DNA of 53,537 bases from Magnetococcales bacterium (GTDB lineage Bacteria > Pseudomonadota > Magnetococcia > Magnetococcales > UBA8363). Numbering within the stretch: the stretch's first letter is position 1; the number at the start of each line of letters is the position of its first letter. The translations under genes were made by a program, and so were the position numbers. The stretch covers positions 1 to 53,537 of the forward strand of contig JADGCN010000013.1 in NCBI GenBank assembly GCA_015228975.1, in the 5' to 3' direction. Shown here in pieces: positions 36,348-44,928 of this stretch. Below the pieces are notes generated by a model. The model had not been told where the DNA came from. It ran no database searches and saw only the letters and a program-made list of their open reading frames with translations.

Positions 36348-37526
36348 TTACCGGCCATCGGGATTGGCCAGGAGGTGTTGGTAGAGGGTTTTCAATTGCC
36401 GGCCCATCCGCTCCCAGGTCAAGGTTTCGGCGAGCGTGCGGCCTTGTTGTCCCAGATGTTGCCGACGCCGGGGATCCATCATGTCATGCAAGTGCGCGGA
36501 TAAGGTTTCCACATCCAGGGCGTCACAGAGCAATCCCGCGTGACCATTGTTCAGGAAATCGGAAGCCCCACTCTGAAAACTGGTCACCAGGGGAAGCGCG
36601 CATGCCATGGCCTCCAAGGCAACATTAGGAAAAGGATCATACAGGGTGGGCAAAACAACGGCATCGGCAGCGGCATAAAAGGGTCGGACATCCTGGCAGC
36701 CGCCCGCCAAGCGAACGCGTTGGGCCAAGTTGAGCCGGGCGACAAGTCTTTTATAGTGTTTTTCCTGCGAATCGCGTCCTACGACCATGAGCCAAGCATT
36801 GTCCACCTTCAGGATGGCATGCAACAAGGTTGTCAATCCTTTGCGGGCGTAACCCGAGCCAACAAACAAGAACAGGGTGGCATTCAGGGGGATATCCCAT
36901 TGTTTACGGACCTGTTGGGCCAGGGTATCCCCGGAACGCGGATGAAACGCTATTGTATCCACCCCCGAATGGATCACATGGAGTTTGCTGTCGGGGACCT
37001 GGAACCAATGTTTGATTTCATCGCGTACCATTCTGGAATTGCAAATAATGGCCCGCAGGTTGGGATGGGTCATCATGCGGCGCTCCATGGTGAGCAGATA
37101 CCGGTGATAGGGATTGGCCCAGGTGGCGAAACGTTGCCAGGGAGTTTGTGTGCGACGGCGGTTTTGCAACCATTGGGCATGGACGCCATCTCCTGCCCGA
37201 TACAAATGGCAACCGGGAATGCGTTCATGGGATTGTACCAACCATTCGGGACGTCCCAACCATTGCTGTTGGATGGAACGGGCGAAGCCCCAGTCGCGCC
37301 ACAATCGACCCCAATAAAAGGGATTGCAACGCATGATCCGGATGCCGTCCGGTGGTTGATCACGCCAATGCCTGGCAACAACGGCCACGTTGATGCCCTG
37401 GCGCTGCAATGTTTCCAGGGCGCGATCAACAAAACGTTCCGCACCGCCATAGGGGGTATAGCGTTGTCGCACCAGGGCCAGGTTGGTTGTCATCGACTGT
37501 GAAGGATGGGCTGAAACAAGGCTCAT
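36348..37526 (-). CDS. GT4-family glycosyltransferase
   Basis: A 392-residue cytoplasmic or peripheral GT-B enzyme. The N-terminal domain begins LALVRQRYTPYGGAERF (the acceptor-side GGAE loop). The C-terminal donor domain has FLFVGSGYARKGL and the acidic E-x7-E element in PFPNVALEAMACALPLV. It transfers a sugar from a nucleotide donor to a growing lipid-linked chain. The longest frame begins at 37613 but would overlap the upstream FemAB-like gene by about 70 bases; ATG 37526, or 37493 (MTTNLALV), is more likely. It is the last gene of the leftward exopolysaccharide operon, 20 bases after the FemAB-like gene. Confidence 0.88.
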   Translation of the reverse strand: MSLVSAHPSQSMTTNLALVRQRYTPYGGAERFVDRALETLQRQGINVAVVARHWRDQPPDGIRIMRCNPFYWGRLWRDWGFARSIQQQWLGRPEWLVQSHERIPGCHLYRAGDGVHAQWLQNRRRTQTPWQRFATWANPYHRYLLTMERRMMTHPNLRAIICNSRMVRDEIKHWFQVPDSKLHVIHSGVDTIAFHPRSGDTLAQQVRKQWDIPLNATLFLFVGSGYARKGLTTLLHAILKVDNAWLMVVGRDSQEKHYKRLVARLNLAQRVRLAGGCQDVRPFYAAADAVVLPTLYDPFPNVALEAMACALPLVTSFQSGASDFLNNGHAGLLCDALDVETLSAHLHDMMDPRRRQHLGQQGRTLAETLTWERMGRQLKTLYQHLLANPDGR

Positions 37527-37546
37527 AGGGATTGGTACTGCGTTGG

Positions 37547-38596
37547 TCAGCCCAAATATTTGGCAAAAAGCGGCCCAATCCAGCGACTCACCCCCAGGGG
37601 CAACCTTTGCCACATCCGAATCATGGCCCGATATTTCGGATTATTGGGGCTGACGTTTGGCATCTGATGTCCCGGTTTAAGCAGATAGGAATAATACAAA
37701 GGTTGCGGTTCAAAGCCGAAATAGCGCTTGAAATCATAAGAACCACTTCCCACCTTGCTACGGCCAAAGTCAAACATTCGGGAACCCCGCTGTTCGGCGG
37801 ATCGATTCATCAGATCCCAATACATGAAATGGGTTGCCCCAAGTTTGCGTCCTGCGGCGATACCCCCGCCATAATAGGGAAGGACGTGATCACGAAAATA
37901 AAAATTAAGTACAGCCGCTACCGGGCGCGATTGATGCCGGATCACCAGGGCATCGCAATCATTGCCGAAGATTTGTTTCAAGATGGAAAAATAACGCCTG
38001 GGAAATACCGGGGTCCCCAGGTTGCGCACACTCTCCGAATAGATATCGTAACAGGTTTGAGCCACCTCCTGTTCGATGGTTCCGGTCAATCCTTGGGTGA
38101 TGCCACGGCGTACTTCGGCGCGTTGTTTGCGGGAAATGGCGTTCAGGTTGGCTGTTGCGTCAGCGGCAATTTCTTTCTTGAACGTGCAGTAAAGATCCTT
38201 GGTGACCCAGGGTGGTGGCATGGGGATGGTCGAACGCACTTCCAGGTAGTCCACCCCCAGGCTTTGGGCCAAGGAATGGGCTTCCTGTTCCAGCATGCGG
38301 GCAGCGGCTTCGCTTGTGGCCAGTACACCCCCAGTAACGCAAAACGGGGTGGAGATCAGGGCATCGCCAAACAGGAAACTTTTAATGCGTCCCAACGGGA
38401 GGATGCCGACCAAGGTGCCGTCTTGTTCCGCCAAAAGATAGTGCGTCCGGTGACCGAAAGCCTGTTCCAAAACCATTTGCCAGCCCGATAGGTGAAAAAA
38501 GGTGGCCTGGTCGGCCTCATGGACAAACCGGTCCCAGGTTGCTCGGTCCTGGGGCTGCATGGCGCGAACGGTTATGGGTGTTTGGGTTGGACTCAT
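37547..38596 (-). CDS. FemAB-like GNAT protein of XrtA/PEP-CTERM exopolysaccharide loci
   Basis: A 349-residue protein of the FemAB/GNAT fold. ATG 38596 overlaps the deacetylase stop (ATGA), so the longer frame to 38668 is rejected. Visible family features are FFHLSGWQMVLEQAFGHRTHYL, DYLEVRS, RKQRAEVRRG, FPRRYFSIL and the C-terminal GATHFMYWDLM then FDFGRSKVGSGSYDFKRYFG. Relatives occur in exopolysaccharide clusters next to PEP-CTERM deacetylases and probably acylate or aminoacylate a saccharide precursor. The exact reaction is unknown. Confidence 0.88.
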   Translation of the reverse strand: MSPTQTPITVRAMQPQDRATWDRFVHEADQATFFHLSGWQMVLEQAFGHRTHYLLAEQDGTLVGILPLGRIKSFLFGDALISTPFCVTGGVLATSEAAARMLEQEAHSLAQSLGVDYLEVRSTIPMPPPWVTKDLYCTFKKEIAADATANLNAISRKQRAEVRRGITQGLTGTIEQEVAQTCYDIYSESVRNLGTPVFPRRYFSILKQIFGNDCDALVIRHQSRPVAAVLNFYFRDHVLPYYGGGIAAGRKLGATHFMYWDLMNRSAEQRGSRMFDFGRSKVGSGSYDFKRYFGFEPQPLYYSYLLKPGHQMPNVSPNNPKYRAMIRMWQRLPLGVSRWIGPLFAKYLG

Positions 38597-39480
38597 GACA
38601 GGGGTGGCACTCGTTCCGGGGGGGTGGGAGGGAGGGGGGGCAAGAATATCCGATCCAAACGGTCCCACTGGAAAGAGGCCAACAACCGGTGCAATCGGTT
38701 TGCTGTTTTATGCAAATTCAGATAGTGACGCAACCTCACTCTCCCGGGCAAACCGGTGATCCGTGGTTGATCGGGGTCCAGTTCCCAAGGATGACAATAG
38801 AATACGGCACTTTGTCCCTCATTTTGGTTCAGTTGGCGCAAGGCCCAAAGGGAAAAGGCCAAAGGATACAGGCGGAAATAACCTCCGCCACCACACGGCA
38901 AGCGCATCCCGAACCATTCCAGTGTGGTGATGGGAACTTCCAGGAGGGTGGCGTTGGAAGCCTCTTTTTTTCGTGGATAGAAAGGGAATCGCGGGGCTTT
39001 TGGCCAACCATACAGGTCGTGACGAATGGGATAAACGCTGGAGCTGTACTCATATCCCGCCTTTTCCAGCAAATCGAACGCCCACATATTATTGCGTCCA
39101 ATGGAGTAGGTCGAAGCGCGATATCCCCGTACCGGCTGCCCGGATAAATCTTCCAAGAGGTGTTTGCTGGCAAGGATATCCTGAAGGAAATCCTCGGGAT
39201 TTTGTTCGGTAGCCCGCACGTGGTGCATCCCGTGGCTTGCCACTTCATGACCCTGGGTGGCTATTCGACGCACCAGGTTGGGAAAACGTTCGGCAACCCA
39301 GCCCAGAATAAAAAATGTGGCATGGACATTTTGGCGATCAAGGAGTTCCAGCAACGTATCCGTATTGCCTTCGACCCGGTATTCCATGGCGTCCCATTGA
39401 TTCCGGGAGACGTGTTTTTCAAACAAAGCGACGTGAAAATAATCTTCTACGTCAATCGTGAAGGCATTCGTAACAGGCAA
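38593..39480 (-). CDS. NodB-type polysaccharide deacetylase, XrtA/PEP-CTERM-associated
   Basis: A 295-residue deacetylase. The chosen start is TTG 39480: GGAGT lies six to seven bases upstream, overlapping the kinase stop, and the product then starts at the conserved FTIDVEDYFHV. The longer frame to 39636 would be an artefact reading the kinase's YGG repeats as poly-Ala/Thr. Metal-site residues are the Asp pair in TIDVED and the His pair in HEVASHGMHH. Further family blocks are GYRASTYSIGRNNMWAFDLL and VFYCHPWELDPDQP. It removes N- or O-acetyl groups from the exported polysaccharide or its precursor. It is translationally coupled to the FemAB-like gene. Confidence 0.92.
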   Translation of the reverse strand: MPVTNAFTIDVEDYFHVALFEKHVSRNQWDAMEYRVEGNTDTLLELLDRQNVHATFFILGWVAERFPNLVRRIATQGHEVASHGMHHVRATEQNPEDFLQDILASKHLLEDLSGQPVRGYRASTYSIGRNNMWAFDLLEKAGYEYSSSVYPIRHDLYGWPKAPRFPFYPRKKEASNATLLEVPITTLEWFGMRLPCGGGGYFRLYPLAFSLWALRQLNQNEGQSAVFYCHPWELDPDQPRITGLPGRVRLRHYLNLHKTANRLHRLLASFQWDRLDRIFLPPLPPTPPERVPPLS

Positions 39481-39490
39481 GGTATCACTC

Positions 39491-40348
39491 CTACAGCCCG
39501 AACAGACGCTTGATCCAGCTTTTTTTGGTATTCTCTTCCCCAGAACCGTAGCCGCCGTAGCCGCCGTAGCCGCCGTAGCCGCCGTAGCCGCCATAGCCGC
39601 CGTAGCCACCATAGCCGTAATAATAATAACCGCCACTGGAGCGTTTGCGAATCTTGTTCAACACCAACCCGACAATTTCCAGGTTGTCCAACTGTTGCAG
39701 GGCATCCTTGACGGCGAATTGTGGTGTTCGTTCCGCCTCCACCACCATGACGATTTGCCCCATGTTACGTGCCAATTCACGCGCTTCCGTGGTTACCAAC
39801 AATGGTGGCGAGTCAAACACGACAATTCGATCCGGATCTTCCATCATCTGGTTCAGCAGGAGGCGCATGTTTTCACTGGCCAACAATTCCGTTGCGTGGT
39901 GATGTCGGCGTCCCGAGGGGAGAATCATCAATTTGGGGACATTGGTGCGGATCAAAACATCTGTGAAATCATCAACCTTGTTCAGCAGGCAATCGATCAA
40001 GCCCTCTTTAGCTTTGAATCCGAGAATACGCGCCACCGATGGTTTGGCAACATCGCCGTCAACCAACAATACGGTTGAATCCATCTCGGCGGCCAAACTC
40101 ATGGCCAGATTGATTGCCGTAAAGGTTTTGCCTTCCTTTGGAAAGGCGCTGGTCACCATGATCATTTTCTTTTTGCGCCCATCATGCTTTTCGCTGTCGC
40201 TACCCAAGCCTCCGAGCAATAAGGGGCGTTTGATAACCCGGTACTCTTCCGCCACCACGCTTCGGCCCGTATCGGGTGTCAATACGCCTCGAGAACGCAA
40301 TTTATCAAAATCCAGGGTAACTTTTTTTCGGATGAGCAATTCAGACAT
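39491..40348 (-). CDS. Bacterial tyrosine kinase (BY-kinase) of the exopolysaccharide system, with YGG-repeat tail
   Basis: A 285-residue cytoplasmic P-loop kinase. Its Walker A is SAFPKEGKTFTAINLA, Walker A' LLVDGDVAKPSV and Walker B VVFDSPPLL. It fits the PEP-CTERM tyrosine autokinase group. The C-terminal autophosphorylation cluster is extreme: YYYYGYGG followed by repeated YGG triplets, encoded by a 9-bp tandem repeat. It then ends in a basic tail (KKSWIKRLFG). It works with the separate chain-length protein encoded upstream (40468-42039); cycles of Tyr phosphorylation set polymer length and export. The start ATG at 40348 lies about 120 bases after that gene's stop. Confidence 0.93.
   Translation of the reverse strand: MSELLIRKKVTLDFDKLRSRGVLTPDTGRSVVAEEYRVIKRPLLLGGLGSDSEKHDGRKKKMIMVTSAFPKEGKTFTAINLAMSLAAEMDSTVLLVDGDVAKPSVARILGFKAKEGLIDCLLNKVDDFTDVLIRTNVPKLMILPSGRRHHHATELLASENMRLLLNQMMEDPDRIVVFDSPPLLVTTEARELARNMGQIVMVVEAERTPQFAVKDALQQLDNLEIVGLVLNKIRKRSSGGYYYYGYGGYGGYGGYGGYGGYGGYGGYGSGEENTKKSWIKRLFGL
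39546..39630 (-). repeat. 9-bp tandem repeat encoding (Tyr-Gly-Gly)n
   Basis: On the plus strand the unit is CCGTAGCCG, repeated about eight times with two ATA variants. It then changes to TAATAATAATAA, which codes for the YYYY run. The array stays in frame and encodes the kinase's tyrosine-rich tail. Such arrays change length by replication slippage, which would vary the number of phosphorylatable tyrosines. Confidence 0.9.
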
Positions 40349-40467
40349 ACCGCTGATTCCTTATAGACATGCTTTCACGGGTAAGCGAATGTTCCATAGC
40401 CTGCTGAATGCCTGACGTAAGCTCAAGGTCAATCGGTGAAACAAGTTGGAATCTATTTTTTTTGAGT

Positions 40468-42039
40468 TTAGAGCCTGCCGCCCAAGCGCACGATGATAAC
40501 AAAAACCACAAAAATGGACACGAAGGCCATGAAGAACACTTTGTTTGAACTTTTCCAACGTTGACCAACGCCTTCATCGACCATGGAGACCATCCCCAAG
40601 ACGGGTAGACCCAGGATTTTCCTCAAAGAGGCAGGGCTGTCAAAAACGGGGCGGATAACCGTAAGGAACAGACCGAGGGCCAGTCCGGCCGAGAGTCCCC
40701 CAGCCAAAACCACCGAAGAAAACAGCACGCGATCAGGACCAATGGGCCGGTCGGGCAGGCTTGGCCGTTCCAAAACCTTAAAATGAACGTAGCGACTTAA
40801 ACCTTCCGCGATATCTCCGGAAAAGCGGGCCGAACCTTCTTTGTCGAGCATCGAAAGCATCTTCTTTTTCGACATCTCCAAATAACTTTGCAGACGGATC
40901 AGTTCATTTTCGATACTGGGAAGGGCGTTTTCCATTTCTTTGAGTTTGGCCAACTTAAGCCTGTTTTCCGCAAGACGGGATTGCACCGATGCTTTTTCCA
41001 CGGCCAACTCGCTGACTGACGTTTTCAGCCGACGATAAATTGGATTGGATTCCAATTCCCATCGATCTGGATTTTCGGCTTCCTGGCGCAAATGGTCGGT
41101 AAGCTCTTTTTTTTGTTGCCGCAGCATTTCAATGGATTTTCGCAACGAGAGGACTTCGGAATGGTTTTCGGTGTAGAGGCGCATTTTAACGCCATTTTTC
41201 ATGTAATATTTATCCAGCAGTTCGTTGAGCTGGGTATTGAGTTCCTCGATACGCCCATCGACCTCTGCCGTGGGGGAAGTGCTGGTATTGGACATATCGG
41301 TCAACTGCCGCGACATTTCCTCCTCACGTCTTTCCAACTCCCGGAGCGTTCCCTCATCACTTTCAATTTTTTGGGACATGGTACGCATTCGTTCGTAATA
41401 GCCACCTTCCTTGTCGGGCAGGAGCAGCATGTTTTTGGCCTTAAACTCGCGTAGTTGTCTTTCCGCGTCGATCACCTTGCGTTCGAAGTCGTTCACTTGG
41501 CGGCCAAGGAACTCTTCCGCAGTCCGGGCATTGTCTTCCCGGTACTCCTTGACGTTATCGAGGGGCAAACTGCTGAGCAACACTTCCACCACTTGTTGGG
41601 TGAGGCGGGCATCGGAATGGCGATGGATGATTTGATAGACATTATTGGAAGCTTGTTTGACAGTCAACTGCGATCTGAGGTCGCGCAACACCGCTTCTTT
41701 TTCGGCATCGTTGGAGACTTTAAAAGCCAGATCGGTTTCGCGAATAATTTTCAGCAGGTTTTCGCGTTCCAGCAGCCGGTTCAGGATGCGTTTGGCCTCA
41801 CGGGTTACGTCCAGGGCAATGGATTCTTTTTCCAGGAACTGAGAAATATTTTCGCGTGGGTCATCGATCTGCACCTGGGCACGTGCGATATATTGGTCCT
41901 CCATGAGGGCGACAGCCCCCCAGCCTGTCACGCTGACAAACCAAGCGGTAAACACCATTTGCCAGCGGTGGCGCCACATACCGCGCAAGTGGATGATCAC
42001 TTGGAAATAAAAATCGCGAAGTCCGGATTCCTGTTGCAT
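40468..42039 (-). CDS. Wzz-like polysaccharide chain-length determinant, XrtA type
   Basis: A 523-residue inner-membrane polysaccharide co-polymerase. The first transmembrane helix is about 28-46 (MVFTAWFVSVTGWGAVAL), followed by a long periplasmic coiled coil, and a second helix at about 440-462 (SSVVLAGGLSAGLALGLF). A third hydrophobic stretch lies at the extreme C terminus (about 503-519). The N-terminal Wzz block YIARAQVQIDDPREN is clear, and coiled-coil segments (RELERREEEMSRQLTDM, EVLSLRKSIEML) fill the middle. There is no kinase domain; the BY-kinase is the next gene. Together they control export and length of the polymer. The ribosome site ahead of ATG 42039 is weak. Confidence 0.92.
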   Translation of the reverse strand: MQQESGLRDFYFQVIIHLRGMWRHRWQMVFTAWFVSVTGWGAVALMEDQYIARAQVQIDDPRENISQFLEKESIALDVTREAKRILNRLLERENLLKIIRETDLAFKVSNDAEKEAVLRDLRSQLTVKQASNNVYQIIHRHSDARLTQQVVEVLLSSLPLDNVKEYREDNARTAEEFLGRQVNDFERKVIDAERQLREFKAKNMLLLPDKEGGYYERMRTMSQKIESDEGTLRELERREEEMSRQLTDMSNTSTSPTAEVDGRIEELNTQLNELLDKYYMKNGVKMRLYTENHSEVLSLRKSIEMLRQQKKELTDHLRQEAENPDRWELESNPIYRRLKTSVSELAVEKASVQSRLAENRLKLAKLKEMENALPSIENELIRLQSYLEMSKKKMLSMLDKEGSARFSGDIAEGLSRYVHFKVLERPSLPDRPIGPDRVLFSSVVLAGGLSAGLALGLFLTVIRPVFDSPASLRKILGLPVLGMVSMVDEGVGQRWKSSNKVFFMAFVSIFVVFVIIVRLGGRL

Positions 42040-42186
42040 GACCAGGATAGTTCAACTGTAAAGGATAATGGACGGCACTATATTTGCGCCAAGTTGTAGA
42101 CTTTAAAAACGGTCCAGATCAAACAGCATGTTCCATCTGAATACCCTATCAGGTCACCATACCGCAAATGTTGCTTTGGGTACAGT

Positions 42187-43629
42187 TCATTCCATGTCAA
42201 AGTGCGACTCTCCATTTTTGTTCAAGGGCGCGGTGGCCCCGGTTCCAAAAAGAACCACTTCGACGGAATGAATCAAGACCAGCAAATCCAGAAACAGGCT
42301 ATGGTTTTTCACGTAATACAGATCATATTTCAATTTTTCAGCGGCATCTTCTTCGGAAGCGCCATAGCCATACCGCACCTGGGCCCAGCCGGTGATTCCC
42401 GGTTTAACCCGCAGACGTTCGGTGTAGTAGGGAATTTTGCTTTTTAATATTTGGACGAACTCGGGACGTTCGGGTCTAGGTCCGACCAAGCTCATCTCTC
42501 CTCGCAACACGTTGATAAATTGTGGCAATTCGTCGATGCGCGTTTTACGGATGAACCTGCCCACGGTTGTAATGCGATCATCGTTATGACTGGCCCAGCG
42601 GGCCACGCCATCTTTTTCGGCATCGGTGTTCATGCTGCGGAATTTCATGACCTTGAATATTTTTCCACCATAACCGACCCGTTCCTGGGTGTACATGACG
42701 GGACCGCGTCCCCGGCTTTCAATGAGAACCGCCAGTGCTGTGACCAGCATGACCGGACCCATGAGTGCCAGAAACCACAGGCTGAAGAAAATATCAAAAA
42801 ATTTTTTAAATATTTCTTTCCTGGCACCCTGGTCGACACCATCGGAATTATGCACCCACCATTCCGGGGTCAGGACATCCATGTTGATGATATGTTTTTC
42901 TCTTTCAAAGAAACCGGGAAGATCGACAATTTTGACGCCTTTTCCTTTGCAGTCCAGGATTTCTTTGGCATAGAGGGTGGGAAATGCCATATCCAGGGCC
43001 AGTACGATTTCGTCGATGCCGTTTTGGTTGACCCACTCGGGTAAATAATGGTTGCTGTCAACGACAAGGGTGTCCGGGACCACCCTGTTGTGTTCCGGGA
43101 GGGGCCAAAACCCTGTGACACGGACACCGAAATGCATGTTCAGCGCGGCCTGGTAAACCAGACGGGCATTCTCCCCCTGACCGAATACCAATATTTTGCG
43201 TTTCAAGGCATCGAGATCGACGACATAGTGGTAAAAAAACCAGCGGAGGGCCAAAAACATGATGAAGGCGAATCCCATGGCCAGCCCATTGGCACCGCGG
43301 CCAATGAAAATATCGGGAAAGACGTAGAACAGCAGTCCCAGTGCGACCATGGCAATGATGAAGCTGATGCCGACCCGCAATATTTCGCCGCTGAAGCCGT
43401 CATCCAGCATACGTTGATAGCGCCCTGTTGCCGCCATGCTCATGAGCATTACCAAGGCAAAAAACAGGGAGCGCAACATCATGTCGGACCAATGACCGTA
43501 CTCTGCCGGCAGTTCGCCGCCAAAACGGACCCATACGCCAACGTATACCGCGAAAATCCCTATCAGACTTTCCCCAAGCAAAAGAAGAATAGACCATCGA
43601 GAGATGAAATGTCTGAATATCCGTACCAT
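42187..43629 (-). CDS. Initiating polyprenyl-phosphate sugar-phosphate transferase, EpsB/TIGR03013 type
   Basis: A 480-residue membrane enzyme that loads the first sugar phosphate onto undecaprenyl phosphate. Four N-terminal helices lie between about 10 and 130. A CoA-binding/Rossmann-like domain follows (KILVFGQGENARLVYQ). Another helix (about 288-310) leads into the C-terminal bacterial transferase domain, with FKVMKFRSMNTDAEKDG, RFIRKTRIDELPQ, LVGPRPERPEFV and RVKPGITGWAQVRYGY. This is the first gene of the leftward exopolysaccharide operon. The ATG at 43629 is preceded by GAGG. The sugar is not certain from sequence. Confidence 0.94.
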   Translation of the reverse strand: MVRIFRHFISRWSILLLLGESLIGIFAVYVGVWVRFGGELPAEYGHWSDMMLRSLFFALVMLMSMAATGRYQRMLDDGFSGEILRVGISFIIAMVALGLLFYVFPDIFIGRGANGLAMGFAFIMFLALRWFFYHYVVDLDALKRKILVFGQGENARLVYQAALNMHFGVRVTGFWPLPEHNRVVPDTLVVDSNHYLPEWVNQNGIDEIVLALDMAFPTLYAKEILDCKGKGVKIVDLPGFFEREKHIINMDVLTPEWWVHNSDGVDQGARKEIFKKFFDIFFSLWFLALMGPVMLVTALAVLIESRGRGPVMYTQERVGYGGKIFKVMKFRSMNTDAEKDGVARWASHNDDRITTVGRFIRKTRIDELPQFINVLRGEMSLVGPRPERPEFVQILKSKIPYYTERLRVKPGITGWAQVRYGYGASEEDAAEKLKYDLYYVKNHSLFLDLLVLIHSVEVVLFGTGATAPLNKNGESHFDME

Positions 43630-43855
43630 GGCCTCGTGCCGGTTTGCTTGGGAACTCTTTCAGGTGTTATACTTATAAACCGGGCAGGTTGGATTTCCAG
43701 TCAACCTTTGCCAGGATGTGAGCAAAAGATCCATCATTCGAATAATTGTGATTCCTGGATCTTATGCGGCGGGACTTGCGGCGGTAACCTCGCATTTTTT
43801 TCCTTCCTTGTCCAGGTTCTCTACGGGGCTTAAAAATCGTGCCAGGAGTATTGCC

Positions 43856-44881
43856 ATGTCGCTTCAACCCATCCTCATGGTCGTTGTCGACACCGAAGAA
43901 GAATTCGACTGGTCGGCTCCCTTGAGTCCCCACGCTACAGCGGTAACGGCCATGGCCCATGTCCGGTTCGGCCAGGAGATTTGTGACCACTTCGCCATTC
44001 GTCCAGTTTACGTTATCGACTATCCCGTAGCCAGTCAAGAGCCGGGATGGTTGCCACTGAAAGGTTTTATGCAGGAAGATCGTGCGTTTATTGGTGCCCA
44101 CCTCCATCCCTGGGTCAATCCGCCCTTTGTCGACATGTGTGAACCCGCCCACTCTTTTCCGGGCAACTTGCCGCGTCACCTGGAACAAGAGAAACTGGCG
44201 GTACTGACCCAACAAATCGCATCGGTCATGGGCCGTATGCCGACCATCTACAAGGCGGGTCGCTATGGTCTGGGTCCCAATACCCCATCGGTTCTTGCCG
44301 AGTTGGGGTATGAATTCGATTTAAGCAGTGCGCCACCGTATGATTTTTCCGATCAGGGTGGACCCGATTTTTCCAATGCCTGCAACCAGCCCGGCCCCAT
44401 GAGCGCTCATAACCATGTCTTATCTCTGCCGACAACGGGCGATTATATCGGTCTCCTGACGCATTCCCGTCCCCTGGCCCACAGAATTTATCGAAGAGTT
44501 GTCACCCATCCCCAACTGAAATCGTTGCATTTGCCCGGGATTTTCGCCCGCACGCGCCTGTTGGACCGGATTCGCCTGTCACCCGAAGGGCATACCTTGG
44601 ATGAACTGAAACGTTTGACTCTTGCGCTTTTAGACCGGGGGCTCCAGGTATTTTCATTTTCATTCCATTCCCCCAGTCTAAAGCCGGGGTGTACGCCCTA
44701 TGTCCGGGACAAAAAAGATTTACAATTATTTTTAGCCACCATGCATCGCTATTTCCATTTTTTCTTCCACGAACTCAATGGTATTGCCATGACCCCCTGG
44801 GAAGTGAAAAAGTGGGCGGAGGCCTCTGTGAACCAGACCACTCTTAACCCCATCTTGCCGTTAGGTCGTGACCTCCCCTAG
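43856..44881 (+). CDS. WalW-like polysaccharide deacetylase-fold protein
   Basis: A 341-residue cytoplasmic protein transcribed divergently from the exopolysaccharide operon. ATG 43856 is preceded by AGGAGT; the longer frame to 43718 is not credible. Landmarks are ILMVVVDTEEEFDW, FIGAHLHPWVNPPF (the metal-site HxH analogue), YKAGRYGLGPNTPSVL and FSFHSPSLKPG. These fit the WalW/polysaccharide-deacetylase-like family found in lipopolysaccharide and exopolysaccharide clusters. The NodB-type Asp-His-His site is recognisable but rearranged, so its chemistry is uncertain. Confidence 0.82.
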   Translation: MSLQPILMVVVDTEEEFDWSAPLSPHATAVTAMAHVRFGQEICDHFAIRPVYVIDYPVASQEPGWLPLKGFMQEDRAFIGAHLHPWVNPPFVDMCEPAHSFPGNLPRHLEQEKLAVLTQQIASVMGRMPTIYKAGRYGLGPNTPSVLAELGYEFDLSSAPPYDFSDQGGPDFSNACNQPGPMSAHNHVLSLPTTGDYIGLLTHSRPLAHRIYRRVVTHPQLKSLHLPGIFARTRLLDRIRLSPEGHTLDELKRLTLALLDRGLQVFSFSFHSPSLKPGCTPYVRDKKDLQLFLATMHRYFHFFFHELNGIAMTPWEVKKWAEASVNQTTLNPILPLGRDLP

Positions 44882-44928
44882 AATAGATGCCTTTTCAGGC
44901 GACTGGTAACGTTTCACGCGGACTTTTT

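Noticed and set aside
36540-37502. 320-codon forward frame opposite the GT4 glycosyltransferase
   Set aside because: The reverse strand encodes clear GT4 motifs in operon order; the forward frame has none.
39458-40078. Forward frame with a long Ala/Val repeat
   Set aside because: It is the antisense reading of the kinase's YGG array.
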